A stretch of DNA of 64,000 nt, from contig NC_092338.1 of NCBI RefSeq assembly GCF_046630445.1, positions 155,423,501 through 155,487,500 on the forward strand. The letters are read 5' to 3'. Within the stretch, counting starts at the first letter, position 1, and the number at the start of each line of letters is the position of its first letter. This DNA comes from Rutidosis leptorrhynchoides (Eukaryota > Streptophyta > Magnoliopsida > Asterales > Asteraceae). Made by a program: the position numbers and the translations under genes. Positions 1 through 11,818 of this stretch are shown piece by piece. Under the pieces are notes generated by a model. That model was not told where the DNA came from, did not search any database, and saw only the letters and a program-made list of their open reading frames with translations.

Positions 1-189
1 AGCAAATGAAATTCACCATACTGTATTTTGCAGTAAAAATACATATGACGTCATTGAACAAGTGTAGGGTTGGTCTCGAATTCACGAACCTATATTATTC
101 ATATATTTATTAAAGCATATACTTGTAATCGAACAAGTTTAGATATTATTATTAATTGTTATAATGGTTTTTCGGAGAAACTTTAGCCG

Positions 190-412
190 ATGAGAAACAA
201 AGTTGCTGATAAGCTTACTACTAATGTGGTGAAATATAAACGGTTTTTCGATAACGATGATGAAAGGCAAGCTTATATATCGAAGTTATAATAAGGCTTA
301 TCCGAATGAAAAGTCGAAGTTGATTTGTTAGAGCTGTGACAAAATAGGCTACTTTGGAAAGGAATTGCAAAGTTATTTTCGGTAATAACAAAGTCAAAGG
401 AGCTAGCACGGA
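190..412 (+). pseudogene. Degenerate zinc-knuckle (gag-like) relic
   Basis: The plus strand reads as coding-like peptide (RNKVADKLTTN near 192), followed at about 330-375 by C-x2-C-DKIG-Y-FGKE. This is a CCHC zinc-knuckle spacing with the histidine changed to tyrosine, an in-frame stop inside the first loop, and the last cysteine lost or shifted. CCHC knuckles are typical of retroelement gag proteins. The assignment is an inference from a short decayed motif inside element A and has no intact reading frame. Confidence 0.35.
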
Positions 413-1712
413 TACGTTTTAAACGTTTACTTAGGTTCCGAGTGTTTTCAGGTGCATAACTATATGCATAAATCTTTCCTTCTGTAGATGAGATGCAGTT
501 GGTTCATCCTCTTGATTGAGGTGTTTTCAAGAATCATGAAAGGTTTGAACGCAGATTGTAATCGTCAAGATACAAATGAGGTTTAGGATGAAATCAAGTG
601 GCAAACTTGAAGAATTGTTTAGTTTCATATGTTATAATCAATATTTTAATTCATTTTAATTGTCTAATATTGGTAGTCCACAGTTAGCAGTTCAATAATT
701 TAATATATAATATTCGAATTAATTAATATGTATCGTGACCCGTATACATGTCTCAGACTCGATCACAACTCAAAGTATATATATTATTGTAGAATCAACC
801 TCAACCCTGTATAGCTAACTCAAGCATTACTGCATATAGAGTGTCTATGGTTATTCCAAATAATATATACAGATGCGTCGATATGATATGTCAAAACATT
901 ATATACGTGTCCCGATATTTAAAGTGCGTAAAATAAATAACAGAAATTAAATGACGATAAATAAAATTGAGAGAATATAAATTGCGATAAATAAATTGCG
1001 ATAAATAAATGTAATACGGAATTAACAGTTAGCTAGGAACAGTTAGCTAGGATTTTGTTAGCGTGGTTTCTTAACAAAATTTCTCATATTTAATTTGTTT
1101 GTTTCTAACAAATTTTATTTTGTCAAATGTTTTCTTCATTATACCACTTGTTGGATTCTGATAGGTCAAAATCTAAATATGAAATTGAATGAAAATGGTT
1201 ATTCTGCGGTGAACGGATACGTATATCTGTGGATGTAAGTGGGATAGTAAATGACTGTTGTATCAGATTCGAAGAATGTACAGTGTAACTTATTAATGTG
1301 AAATTTAAATATTCTTCGGGTATTACCTACCCGTTAAAATATTTTCACCATTAACAGTTTGTACAAAAGAATTTGTAATTACAATCTTTATGAAAACATA
1401 TATACATATATATTTTCTTCAGATGTAATCATGGATTTAACGAGTTAATATACTATTAAACTCATTTGATTTTAGGTTTGAGCTGGAATAAATAATCTCT
1501 AAAACTTTTAGAAACCACATATTCTTCGCAGAATATTTCTTCAATGAAGTTATGAATTAATACTTCATCGTTCATTGTTATTGGTACTCCTTGGTATCTA
1601 TGGTGCATATGACGTTGATGTTCGTGTGACAGATTGTGAAGTTGGGGGTTTGCGATGCGGTTGTTGTTGGTGATGGTAATGGTACTGTTGGCGTTGGTGA
1701 TGGTGGTACTGA

Positions 1713-1860
1713 TTATGCTGCTGGTGCTGCTGCTGGTGTTTGTAACCTTTGCACCATATTCTCCAAAGCCACTACCCGAGCGCGAAGCTCGTTGACTTCT
1801 TCTATTACACCGGGGTGATTGTCGGTTCGGACGAGCGGATAAATATGATCTAGAATTTGG
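1713..1860 (-). pseudogene. Gag-like coiled-coil relic inside element A
   Basis: On the minus strand an open stretch reads DHIYPLVRTDNHPGVIEEVN and continues into a heptad-like ELRARVVALENMVQRLQ segment, ending in a PAAAPAA tail and a stop at 1713-1715. I associate similar peptides with gag regions of Asteraceae LTR retrotransposons (memory, not checked). It is too short to be a functional gene. Flanking 1640-2520 is unusually rich in GTT/GGT triplets compared with the AT-rich surroundings, consistent with repetitive coding sequence on the other strand. Confidence 0.35.
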
Positions 1861-3473
1861 TATAGTATATAATCGTGACGAGATACCCTGGAAATGAGAG
1901 AGAAAATGGTGTTTCAGACAGGTTCGCCGGTAAGTGCTTCAGGTTCTTCGCCAAGAGGGCAATGTGATGGATGAAAAGGATCACCTTCGTCGGTGGTGGT
2001 TCGATGGACTTTAAACGAAAACAACAATGACATTCAAGAAGGTTTCGGTATTGGTGTTTGTTAGGTGACGGTTCTAAGTGATGAAGTGGTGATTGACATC
2101 TCGTCCGAAACAAAAAGAAGTACAGCAGCAGTCTCCAAAGCTCTTTTTCTTGGCTTGGTGGTTTGGATTTTTTTTTTTGGTGGTTCACGAATATTTTAAA
2201 TGGCGGGTTTGAAGGTGGTCGTACAATATAGTAACAGAATGTACCGGTCGATGATGGTGATCACTAGTAACCGAACTAAGTAGTATGTGGGTTTCTAAAC
2301 TGCAGGTGGTGGTGAACCATGGTGTTTACAAGGGTTCGTGGGTGTGGTGGTCGTGGGTGGCGTGGTGTGAAGGTGTTAATCGTGGTGGTTGTTAGGGTTT
2401 GAGCTAGATATTGGTGGTGATATAGTGGAGTATGGTGACAACGTTGGTGGTTGTGGCGATCGATTCTCATGGTGGTGATTAGTTTATGATGGTGGTCGAT
2501 GGCCGGTTATGGTGCTCAAAAGAAAGAAGAAGTGAAATTGGTTGATTAATTATGGGATATGAGAGGTTAGAAGGAATGGTAAATCACACGAGCATATGGG
2601 TATAAATATATCTAGATCATATGTTAAAGTTAACAACAACAAAGAAGTACACTAACACAATTAAATATTTTATAATAAAGTTTACATATTCTCAATCATA
2701 TGCAGTAATATGAATTGAAAACATTGTCAATACTTAAATTATTCAAGTCACGGATGAATATACTGCTCTGACACTTTATATTATTAGACTAATTAATAGT
2801 TATAATAGAATATGTACTCTTCGGTGAAACAAATCAAAATATACTGTAATTATTAAATATTAATTGAACTGAGTTTGTAACTTTAAAAGCACACAATTTA
2901 CAATAGGTTTAATAAAGCCAACTCATAGCTTCCTTTAAAGATATGTGTAAGTATTCCTTTTCGGTTAAGAACTTTTATGAAATCTTAAGTAAGATAAGAA
3001 TGGCTATGGACATGTAACTCAAAAGCATTCGTGTCTTGCGGTGAATTAAAATAAATTCACTAGTGAAAAGGGGTAGGGTAAAACTTTTTACTCGTTGATG
3101 TGTAATGGGTATAATATACCCATGGAGGATAAAATTCGACCGGCAAACTCATGATACTATTCAAGTATTGTGATATTAATAGAGAAGTAAAGTTTTAATT
3201 TACCACGTTTATGATTTGAGTTGTTTATATTATTTCCAATTATAATTTAAATTATTATATATATTTACAAATAGTTGTTCGTGAATCGTCGAAAATAGTC
3301 GAAGGTCAATTGAATATATGAAACAGTTCAAAAATTTTGAGACTCAATATTACAGACTTTGCTTATCGTGTCAAAAAATATTAAATCGTATCGAGAGTTT
3401 GGTTTAAAATTAGTCGAAATTTTCCGGGTCACTACATCATGCTACCATAATGCGTACGATTTTAAGGTTATTA

Positions 3474-5513
3474 ATGGAGATTTTATCTTTCAATATTCGA
3501 GGTTTTAAGAAAAACGATAGATCAGAAAAGTAAAATAAGTTGGTTCAGAAGATTGAGAATAACGAAAAAACCTAATGTAGTTGCAATCAAAGAATCAAAA
3601 TGCAACGAAGTTTCAGACTCATGGAATCCATATGGGGTGACACAGATTTCAATTTCATTCAAAAACCAAAAATAGGAAAATCAGGTGGTATGTTTTTAAT
3701 ATGGGATACAAATGTATTTACAGTCACAGAAGTGGTGAGGGGTAAGTTTTATCTAGCCATTAAAGGAAGATGGAAAGACAATCAAAAGGATACAATCATC
3801 ACAAACGTTTACGGGCCACATAATGATGTCGAGAAAAAGGAAATGTGGGTGAAACTTGAAAGTCTTATGGAAATCAAAGAAACCGAATGGGTGTTATGTG
3901 GGGACTTCAACGAAGTCAGTAACGAAGAGGAAAGACTAAATTGTGATTTTGTTGAATCATGTGCAAAACGCTTCAATTATTTTATTGATCAAACTTAATT
4001 GATTGAAATCCCTTTAATTGGTAAGAAATATACAAGAATAAGTGATAACGGGATGAAACTAAGTAAACTAGATCACTTTTTAGGTTCGGAATGTTTTTTA
4101 CAAGAATGGGGGGATCTTTCGGTCACTGCACTCGATGCAATACTTCAGACCATTGCCCGATTGTTCTTAGTGATACAAATATTGATTTCGGACCAAAACC
4201 GTAAAGATTTTGACATATGGTTCGACAACAAAGACGTTGAGCAGGTTATCGTGGAAGCATGGAATAAGATAGTTATGGGATCTAGAGATGATTGTAGATT
4301 TAAATACAAGATGAAAAATGTGAAGAATGCGCTTAGAAGTTGGAGTAAGGAACAGTATGGTGATCTAGATATTACTCTAAATAAGGCGAAAGAAAAGGCA
4401 AATGAATTAGAAAAGAAAGCAGAAATTATTCAGTTAAATGATGCTGAAAAGGAAGAATGAGTTGTTCCGAGAGGTATGTGGTTGAAAAAAGAGAAAGAAA
4501 AGGCATTAATGTTAAAGCAAAAAGCGAGAGTCAAATGGGCGATAGACGGGGATGAAAACTCGAAACTTTTCATAGAACGATAAAAAGAAACTGTTCAAAG
4601 TCGAATATCAGTGGCTTATTTGTCAATGGTATTTGGCAAGAACGTCCGGAAATAATTAAAAACGAAGTTCTAACTCATTTCAAAAAAAATTCGAAAACCA
4701 ACAGAATGCAGCTTCAAATATTATTGGGCTTGATAGTCTCGTTTTAACAATCTCAGCCCACTAGATGTAGCAAATCTTGAAGGCCCAATCTCCAAAACCG
4801 AAATATGGGAGGCAATCAAAAACTGTGAAGATTCTAAAGCCCCGAGGCAGGATGAATTTAATCTCAAATTCTACAAATTATTTTGGTGGCTTATCAAGGA
4901 TGATCTCAAAAAAGCGATTGATTGGTTTTGAAAAAAACAATTCCATTTCAAAAGTATGCAACGCCTCATTTATGAACTTGATCCAGAAGAAAAGTGATCC
5001 CATTGGACTTAATGATTTTCGTCATATTAGTCTAATAGGACGCTACTACAAAATTCTTGCCAAAATCCTTTCAAACCGAATCCGAAAAATCATTCACAAG
5101 GTTGTTGGGCACGAACAAAGTGCATTCATAAAAGGCCGACAAATTCTTGACGGGATCTTAATTGCAAATGAGACGATTGAAGAAAGAAAAAGTAAAAAAG
5201 CCAAATGTTTAATCTTCAAAGCTGATTTCGCAAAAGCTTTCGATAGTATCAATTGGTAATTCCTTAGAGAAGTAATGAAGGCAATGGGATTTGGGGAGAA
5301 GTGGATAGCATGGATCATGAATGTCTTAAATACGCTTCCATTTCTATTCTAGTTAACGGTTCCCCTACAAAAGAGTTTAACCTTGAAAAGCGTGCGCCAA
5401 GGAGACCCACTTTCGCCTTACTTATTCATTATCACGACTAAAGGTCTAAATCTACTAATAAAAAAAGCTCTTGAAGTCGGAATCTATAAAAGGTGTTGAA
5501 GTTGACCGAGACA
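3474..5513 (+). pseudogene. LINE (L1-type) ORF2, 5' part, decayed
   Basis: Starts with ATG at 3474 (MEILSFNIRGF), the usual start of a plant LINE ORF2 apurinic-like endonuclease. The endonuclease follows in pieces: SGGMFLIWDTN, NVYGPH, LCGDFNEV. Next come the DGDENS linker and the reverse transcriptase (SLIGRYYKILAK, QSAFIKGRQILDG, FKADFAKAFDSINW, RQGDPLSP). It is broken by many stops and frameshifts, for example TAA at 3996-3998, TGA at 4458-4460 and TAA at 5257-5259. The frame is interrupted at 5513 by element B and resumes at 9365. No ORF1 is visible, because element A abuts the 5' side. Confidence 0.9.
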
Positions 5514-6489
5514 TGTGACAACCCGGAAATTTTCAACCAAATTTAAACTTTATCTTTATATTATTCTGACACGATAAGCAAAGTTTGTTAAGTTGAATCT
5601 CAAGAATTTTAAACTGTGTCCATACATTTAGTTAAACCTCGACCAAGTTTCAACGATTCACGAACCATTAAATTGAACGAACATGATTATATATGTATAT
5701 GTGTATATATTATAACTTGAAAACATTAACAAAGTATTAGGCATATAATACTTTATATAAACGTATTTGTTTCAAAATATATTCTAATAGTTATCAACGG
5801 AATTAGAAGATAATATCAAATGACTGATTTATCAGATACATTGTGATATGATTACGGGTCTATGTTATGAGGTCCACTGTGATTTAGAAATCTATTCTTT
5901 TTGACAACATTCGGAAAATGGTAAAGTGATTTATAAGTAAGAACGTGGAGTGTAAATAACTTTGATGTTGGATATCGACAAGTTAAGTAACTCGACATTT
6001 TTCATTAAGATGATTTCATACGTTTATTTAACCTTTGGACTTTATCCCATGCTTCACCAACAGACTGTAATTTAAAAACTTGAAACCTATTATGAATATA
6101 TATGATTCTACTTTTCTAAAACGTTTTATGATATAACGATTTCCATTATTTTAACCTTTAAACAAAATAATTCTTAAATATATTTAGTTTTGGAAAACAA
6201 AATTATCATATTTATTTGATTTAGTTTCAAACGTACAAAAACGTTTTCAGTTTAAAAAGAACTTTATTATTAAAATGTATATAACTTTTATAAATATCTA
6301 GAATCACTTTTGACAACTCATTACTTAACCAGTATGATAAAGATAACGATATTTATATTTTATTTTATTAAGTATATATAACGATTTAAATTAATATTAT
6401 ATATATTTATACACGTATTATACGTACATAGTTTTATACTTTTACTATACTTAAACTTTACGTTTACTTTATTTTTACTTTACTTTAAC

Positions 6490-6613
6490 TTTAATAATTC
6501 ACTTTAATAATTCATACTTTAATAATTCACTTTAATAATTCATACTTTAATAATTCATACTTTAATAATTCACTTTAATAATTCATACTTTAATAATTCA
6601 CTTTAATAATTCA
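6490..6613 (+). repeat. ACTTTAATAATTC minisatellite
   Basis: About nine tandem copies of a 13-15-bp unit, ACTTTAATAATTC with or without an extra AT, inside element B. Confidence 0.85.
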
Positions 6614-7333
6614 AAAATCTATTATAAATATAATTCAATAGGTTTCATTATTTCATAGAAACTTGAAAATATTTTCTCTAAACTCTCTCAATCGATTTAC
6701 ATATATATATATTTACTCCGTATTATTTCAAGATATTATTAGTATACATAAAATATTACGACGGAGTGCTGTCCGAGTGATTTCGAAATTGTTTTTCGAG
6801 CGGGATAGAGCTAAGAAAATTATGGGTTATAGCTATGGAGGTTATGGGTATGGTTCGGGAGTATTGCTCGTAAGTCAAACTAGTGTTTATCATCTCAATA
6901 TTGAATCTTAATATTGATACGTGAGTACTCATAATTTAATTTTTATATATTAATAGTGTATTCCTGACTAGTGCTCAAGAATATAGGATTATGCATGCTT
7001 GTACTTTTGATATTGCCATTAGATAGGATATGTTGAATCCTGAATTAGTTACGTATGTAGTTGAGATAAGGTATAAAATATGCATGTCGTTGGAAAGCTA
7101 GCGAAAAATTAAGAACTTTTCATTTAGATATCGAATGGTTTCGATGAACGGATTTGAAGTTATAGTCAATTGAATTTTTGTATTATTATTAAAAATGATT
7201 ATTATTATCGTCGTTATTATCGCCGTTCTAGTTTTATATTATTATTACTATTATCATTATCAATAAAAGGAATTATCATTAAAAATTGTTATTTTTATTA
7301 TTATTACTATCGTTATTATCGTTAAAGTTATAA

Positions 7334-7358
7334 TTAGTATTATTATTATTATTATCTA

Positions 7359-7438
<80 letters not shown>

Positions 7439-7440
7439 CA
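7334..7440 (+). repeat. (ATT)n microsatellite region
   Basis: A long, nearly perfect ATT/TTA trinucleotide tract. It sits inside a wider ATT-rich stretch (7190-7620) of element B that contains many interrupted ATT and ATC triplets. Confidence 0.95.
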
Positions 7441-9364
7441 TCATTATAAATATATATATATCATTATTTAAAAATGGTTATTATTATTGTTATTATTATT
7501 ATTATTAATTATTATCATTAAAATAGTTATTAGTATTATCGTTAATAATATCATAGTAATTATCATTATTAGTATTATTGTAATTAAAACTAATATTAGT
7601 AACACCTAATTATTTTGATTACTATTATTATCATTATTATGAACACGATATAAAAGACGATTAAAAGCTATTAAACGAAACGATTAGGAAATAATGAGTA
7701 TGAGTATCATGATGAAATTAAAATATTATAAGATATTGATTTAGATAAAATTATCGTTCTTATTATTTTTATCATTACTATTATTATTAAAAGTATCGTT
7801 AGTATTAAAAACTATCATTTTAACAAAAATTATCATTTTAATAGAAATGTCATTGTTATTATAAAATATCTTTATTATTTTCATTTTAAATAGAATTATT
7901 ATTTTAAAGTTAATATTAAAAAGTATCCTAAATATTAAAGTTATCATAATTAGAATTATCATTTTATCATAATGTCATTTTTAGTAATTATAAATATTGA
8001 TATTTTTATTAATAGAATAATAATAATTATTATTACAAAATAATATAACTTTTACTTACTATCATTATAGATATTATTTTATCAAATAAATATGTGATAC
8101 AAACATATTTTACTACGTGTAATAAAAATTACTTTAATAATACCTATCATATTATCTTTATGATATTAAATAAACTCTATAAATTTTATTACTTGATATA
8201 TATAAAAGTATATTTTATTATATAAATTTTAATATAAAATTTTATTTATTAATAAATGAATTATATTATTTATTCTAATAAATCTTTTAAAAATATTTAA
8301 AAATATAAAACGACGATATTTAAACTATATATTAATCATGTATAGATTTTGGAAATTATTTTGAGTCAAATTGACTTTTGTTGACCTTTACATATTATTC
8401 TCGAGCATTAGGATTGTGATACACTATGACTTGACCTAATTTGTTAGACAAATATTGACCAACACATAAATATATATAATTAATTTAGGTTCGTGAATCC
8501 GAGGCCAACCTTGCACTTGTTCAATGACGTTATATATATTTTTACTACGAAATACAGTATGGTGAGTTTCATTTGTCTTTTTACCCTTTATATTTTTGGG
8601 CTGAGAATACATGCGAAATTTTTATAAATGTTTTACGAAATAGACACAAGTAATTGAAACTACATTATATGGGTGAATGATCGAAGCTGAATATGCCCCT
8701 TTTGCTTGGTAACCTAAGAATTAGTAAACCGATCTACTAATTGACGCGAATCCTAAAGATAGATCTATTGGGCCTAACGAACCCCATCCAAAGTACCTGA
8801 TGCTTTAGTACTTCGAATTCATTTTTATCATGTCCGAAGGATTTCCCGGAATGATAGGGGATATTCTTATATGCATCTTGTTAATGTCGGTTACCAGGTG
8901 TTCACCATATGAATGATTTTTGTCTCTATGCATGGGACGTATATTTATGAGAACTGAAAATGAAATTCTTGTGGTCTATTAAAATAATGGAAATGAATGA
9001 TTATGATAAACTAATGAACTCACCAACCTTTTGGTTGACACTTTAAAGCATGTTTATTCTCAGGCGTTAAAGAAATCTTCCGCTGTGCATTTGCTCATTT
9101 TAGAGATATTACTTGGAGTCATTCATGGCATATTTTGAAAGACGTTGCATTCGAGTCGTTGAAATTCATCAAGATTATTATTAAGTCAATTATAGTTGGA
9201 TGTATTATGAAATGGTATGCATGCCGTCAACTTTCGTTGTAAAGAAAGTTTGTCTTTTAGAAACGAATGCAATGTTTGTAAAATGTATCATATAGAGGTC
9301 AAATACCTCGCGATGAAATCAACTATTGTGAATCGTTTATAATGTATATGAACGGGTCCTTTCA

Positions 9365-11007
9365 AGACAAAGTGATAGTATCCCACCTTCAATATGCGGA
9401 TGATACTATCATCTTTAGAGAGTGGAACAAAAGTAATGCAAGAAACATAATGAAAATTCTTAAATGTTTTGAAAAATTATCGGGGTTGAAAGTTAACTTT
9501 GCAAAAAGTTGTTTATACGGAATAGGTGTCAACAACGATCAAGTCAATAATCTCGCTTCATATATGGGATGTGAATCGGGTAACACTCCTTTTAGATATC
9601 TAGGCCTCCCAATTGGTTGTAAAATGAAGAAAAGTAATGATTGGGAATTTGTTGAGGAAAAATTCAAGAAACGATTGGCAAATTGGAAAGCAAAGTCAAT
9701 GTCATTTGATGGTCGAATCACTCTTGTTAATTCGGTGCTTAGTAGCCTTCCGTTATACGCCTTCTCCCTATTCCGCGCTCCATCGTGCATCATCAACTCA
9801 CTTGAAGGTTTAGACGAAAATTCTTTTGGGGAGGGTCGGGGGAAAAATATTATTTCTTGGGTTAAATTGGAAACAATTTTAAATTCATACGGGAATGGGG
9901 GGGTTAAACATTGAGTCACTAAAGCAAAAAATTTCTCGTTACTTTCAAAATGGTGGTGGCGTTTTAGAATGGAAAACGATAGTTTTTGGGTCAAAGTCAT
10001 CAAAAGTATTCATGGGCGGGATGGGGGATTGGGCAATATCAATAACTTTAAATCTTCCAGTGGGTTGATATGGAATGGTATTAAAAGCCTTGACAAAGAT
10101 ATGATTAAGTTTAATATCAACTTGGCGGCTGCTTTCGAAAAAATAGTTTGTGACGGGTCGGATACAAGTTTTTGGAAAGACAAATGGGTGGGGGATCAAC
10201 CTTTATGTTTCATGTTTTAAAGAATTTTCAGATTAGATGGTGATAAAGAAGCAACTGTGATGGATCGAGTGGTTCAACATAATTCAGAATGCGTCTTTAC
10301 TTGGGATCAAAACAGATTGATTACGGGTAGGATCGCTACAGAATTGGAGGCATTGAAAGACTTGATTTCAGGATTCAAAATGCAGATGGACAGAAAGATT
10401 CTTGGTCGTGGGTCTTAGGTGGTAATGGAGGATTTGCAGTATACAAGATTCGGGAGCTAATAGACGATCAGCTTCTCATCTCGTCGGCATCTCAGGAAAA
10501 AATTTACGCAACAACTTTCTTCCTCAAAAAATAAGGATTTTCATTTGGAGGGCACAAAAAAATCAGCTCCCGATAAGACTTGAACTAAACAAAAAAGGAG
10601 TTGATCTCAATTCGGTTAGGTGTTTTATTTGTGACAATGATTTAGAATCAATCGAACATATTCTACTTCATTGTTCATATGCTAAAGACATTTGGGAAAA
10701 GCTATTGAAATGGTGGAAAATAAAAGTGCCTAATGCTATTAATCTCAATGAATTGTTTAAAGGCGGGAATTTCTTCAAAGGCAACAAGAATATATTGAAA
10801 ATATGGCAAGCTACTTTATGGGTATGTGCATACACGCTATGGCAAAATCGAAATGAAAAGGTCTTCAACAATAAGAGTCGTATCGCTCCAATGTTAGTGC
10901 AAGAGATTCAAGCAAAGTCTTTTGAATGGATCACTAATCGATTCAAGTCGATCTCCTTGAATTGGCTAAATTGGATTTCGTCTCCAAGCAAATTAGACGA
11001 TCCATAA
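9365..11007 (+). pseudogene. LINE ORF2, 3' part (continuation of 3474-5513)
   Basis: Picks up the reverse transcriptase at the catalytic YADD (9393-9404, SHLQYADDTIIF). The sequence then runs through the thumb region (YLGLPIGCKMKK, GRITLVNSVLSSLPLY) and the zf-RVT-like C-terminus (VRIFIWRAQ equivalent, CFICDNDLESIEHILLHC near 10620-10680), ending in SPSKLDDP and a stop at 11005-11007. Frameshifts near 9900, 10220, 10370 and 10490 break it. With 3474-5513 the two pieces total about 1226 codons, the normal ORF2 size for this group. Most decay happened while both halves were already in the genome. Confidence 0.9.
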
Positions 11008-11109
11008 TAGGAAGTGAATGCTTGTAATCATGTTTACTAGTTTTGTCTCTTTTAATTCGATTTGTATGTAGTCGTTTCCTTTTGAGCTCATGCTTCCTTA
11101 GCATGCTAC

Positions 11110-11112
<3 letters not shown>

Positions 11113-11206
<94 letters not shown>
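11113..11206. repeat. (TA)n microsatellite
   Basis: About 47 uninterrupted TA dinucleotides within the 3' untranslated part of LINE 1. Confidence 0.98.
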
Positions 11207-11207
<1 letters not shown>

Positions 11208-11655
11208 ACATGGGAACTTGTGTTGTTCCCATGTTTATTTTTATTTTTATTTTTTTTTTTTTTTGTCGTTTAAAAGCCCCCATTCACAGTACGAATTTTC
11301 AGTTTATCCCCCAACTATCTTAGACTCTTAAGTTATGCAGGAGTTAAAAGCGTAACTTCAGTTTTTTATTTTTTTAAAAAAACCCCTTAAACTTGAATGA
11401 GCCCTACCTTCCAGTTCATCTCGAATTAATTTTCACCGCTACTACCATTAAACTTAAAATAATTTTACGAACAAAACGAGACTAACTAAGTCCGAAACGG
11501 ATACCTTTTTAAAAACGCTAACCGCACCGATATCTAAACGAGTCTTAACACATGGGTCGTTTCTCTCTCTGTACATACACAACGCTACGTTAAATACGAA
11601 CATGCAGGCCGAAAGCCCCGGCCGCATCGCGCGGGCTGCTCCGGACTAGTGGTAC
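11207..11655. other. Unclassified insertion-like stretch within LINE 3' end
   Basis: No gene is supported. It starts with a small hairpin (CATGGGAAC ... GTTCCCATG, 11210-11233) and a T-run. It then has a block of higher GC, GCCGAAAGCCCCGGCCGC at 11609-11626, unlike its neighbours. It separates the LINE stop codon region from a typical LINE 3' tail at 11656-11715, so it may be a later insertion. I could not find clear target duplications. Confidence 0.35.
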
Positions 11656-11715
11656 CTATATAAGCTTTAATGAAATGTTTATTGGTTGGCTTTTCAAAAA
11701 AAAAAAAAAAAAAAA
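11656..11715 (+). repeat. LINE-type 3' tail with poly(A)
   Basis: TGGCTTTTCAAAA followed by an A-run (11696-11715). The same ending (TTGCTTTTC before the A-run) occurs at 15520-15550 and, inverted, at the tail of the LINE at 51281. It is probably the 3' end of LINE 1. Confidence 0.5.
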
Positions 11716-11731
11716 CATTACTGAGTATTAT

Positions 11732-11745
11732 TATTATTATTATTA

Positions 11746-11812
<67 letters not shown>
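11732..11812. repeat. (ATT)n and (TA)n microsatellites
   Basis: A short TTA tract (11731-11749) is followed by about 32 TA units up to 11812. It directly precedes the foldback element at 11819. Confidence 0.95.
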
Positions 11813-11815
<3 letters not shown>

Positions 11816-11818
11816 GGT

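Larger units (their letters stand above)
1..3436 (-). mobile_element. LTR-retrotransposon-type element A, cut by window edge
   Basis: Read on the minus strand, this begins at 3436 with TGTAGTGACCCGGAAAA, closely related to the start of the element at 5514. Its first ~190 bp align with that element, including a GACACGATAAGCAAAGT segment. Its far end (1-130) matches 8480-8576 in inverted orientation (ACAGTATGGTGA, CACTTGTTCAATGACGT). The middle differs from element B and carries gag-like relics on both strands. It lies directly against the 5' end of the LINE ORF2 at 3474, so it probably inserted into that LINE. Its other end, target duplication and any second LTR lie outside the window. It could be a solo LTR or part of a larger element. 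Confidence 0.7.
5514..9364 (+). mobile_element. Element B: 3.85-kb solo-LTR-like insertion in LINE 1
   Basis: Begins TGTGACAACCCGG and ends GGGTCCTTTCA (TG...CA). It is flanked by the 5-bp direct repeat AGACA at 5509-5513 and 9365-9369. Removing the element and one AGACA joins the LINE frame exactly (VDRD then KVIVSHLQYADD), which fixes both boundaries. These are hallmarks of LTR retrotransposon integration. I see no gag, protease, integrase or reverse transcriptase inside, so a solo LTR from a long-LTR family, or a large non-autonomous derivative, is the best reading. The interior is AT-rich, with a minisatellite and a long (ATT)n tract. A short open frame at 6663-6911 (MGYSYGGYGYG) is probably not a gene. 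Confidence 0.85.

Noticed and set aside
2276-2470. His/Thr/Pro-rich minus-strand open frame
   Set aside because: Encoded by GTG/GGT-rich low-complexity DNA inside a retroelement, with no recognisable domain.
6663-6911. 82-codon frame with MGYSYGGYGYG in element B
   Set aside because: Short, inside an LTR-like insertion, with no homology I can recognise. More likely untranslated leader sequence.
11043-11273. Open frame of alternating Ile-Tyr repeats (also near 11675-11949 and 36976-37317)
   Set aside because: Produced only by translating (TA)n microsatellites, which have no stops in some frames.
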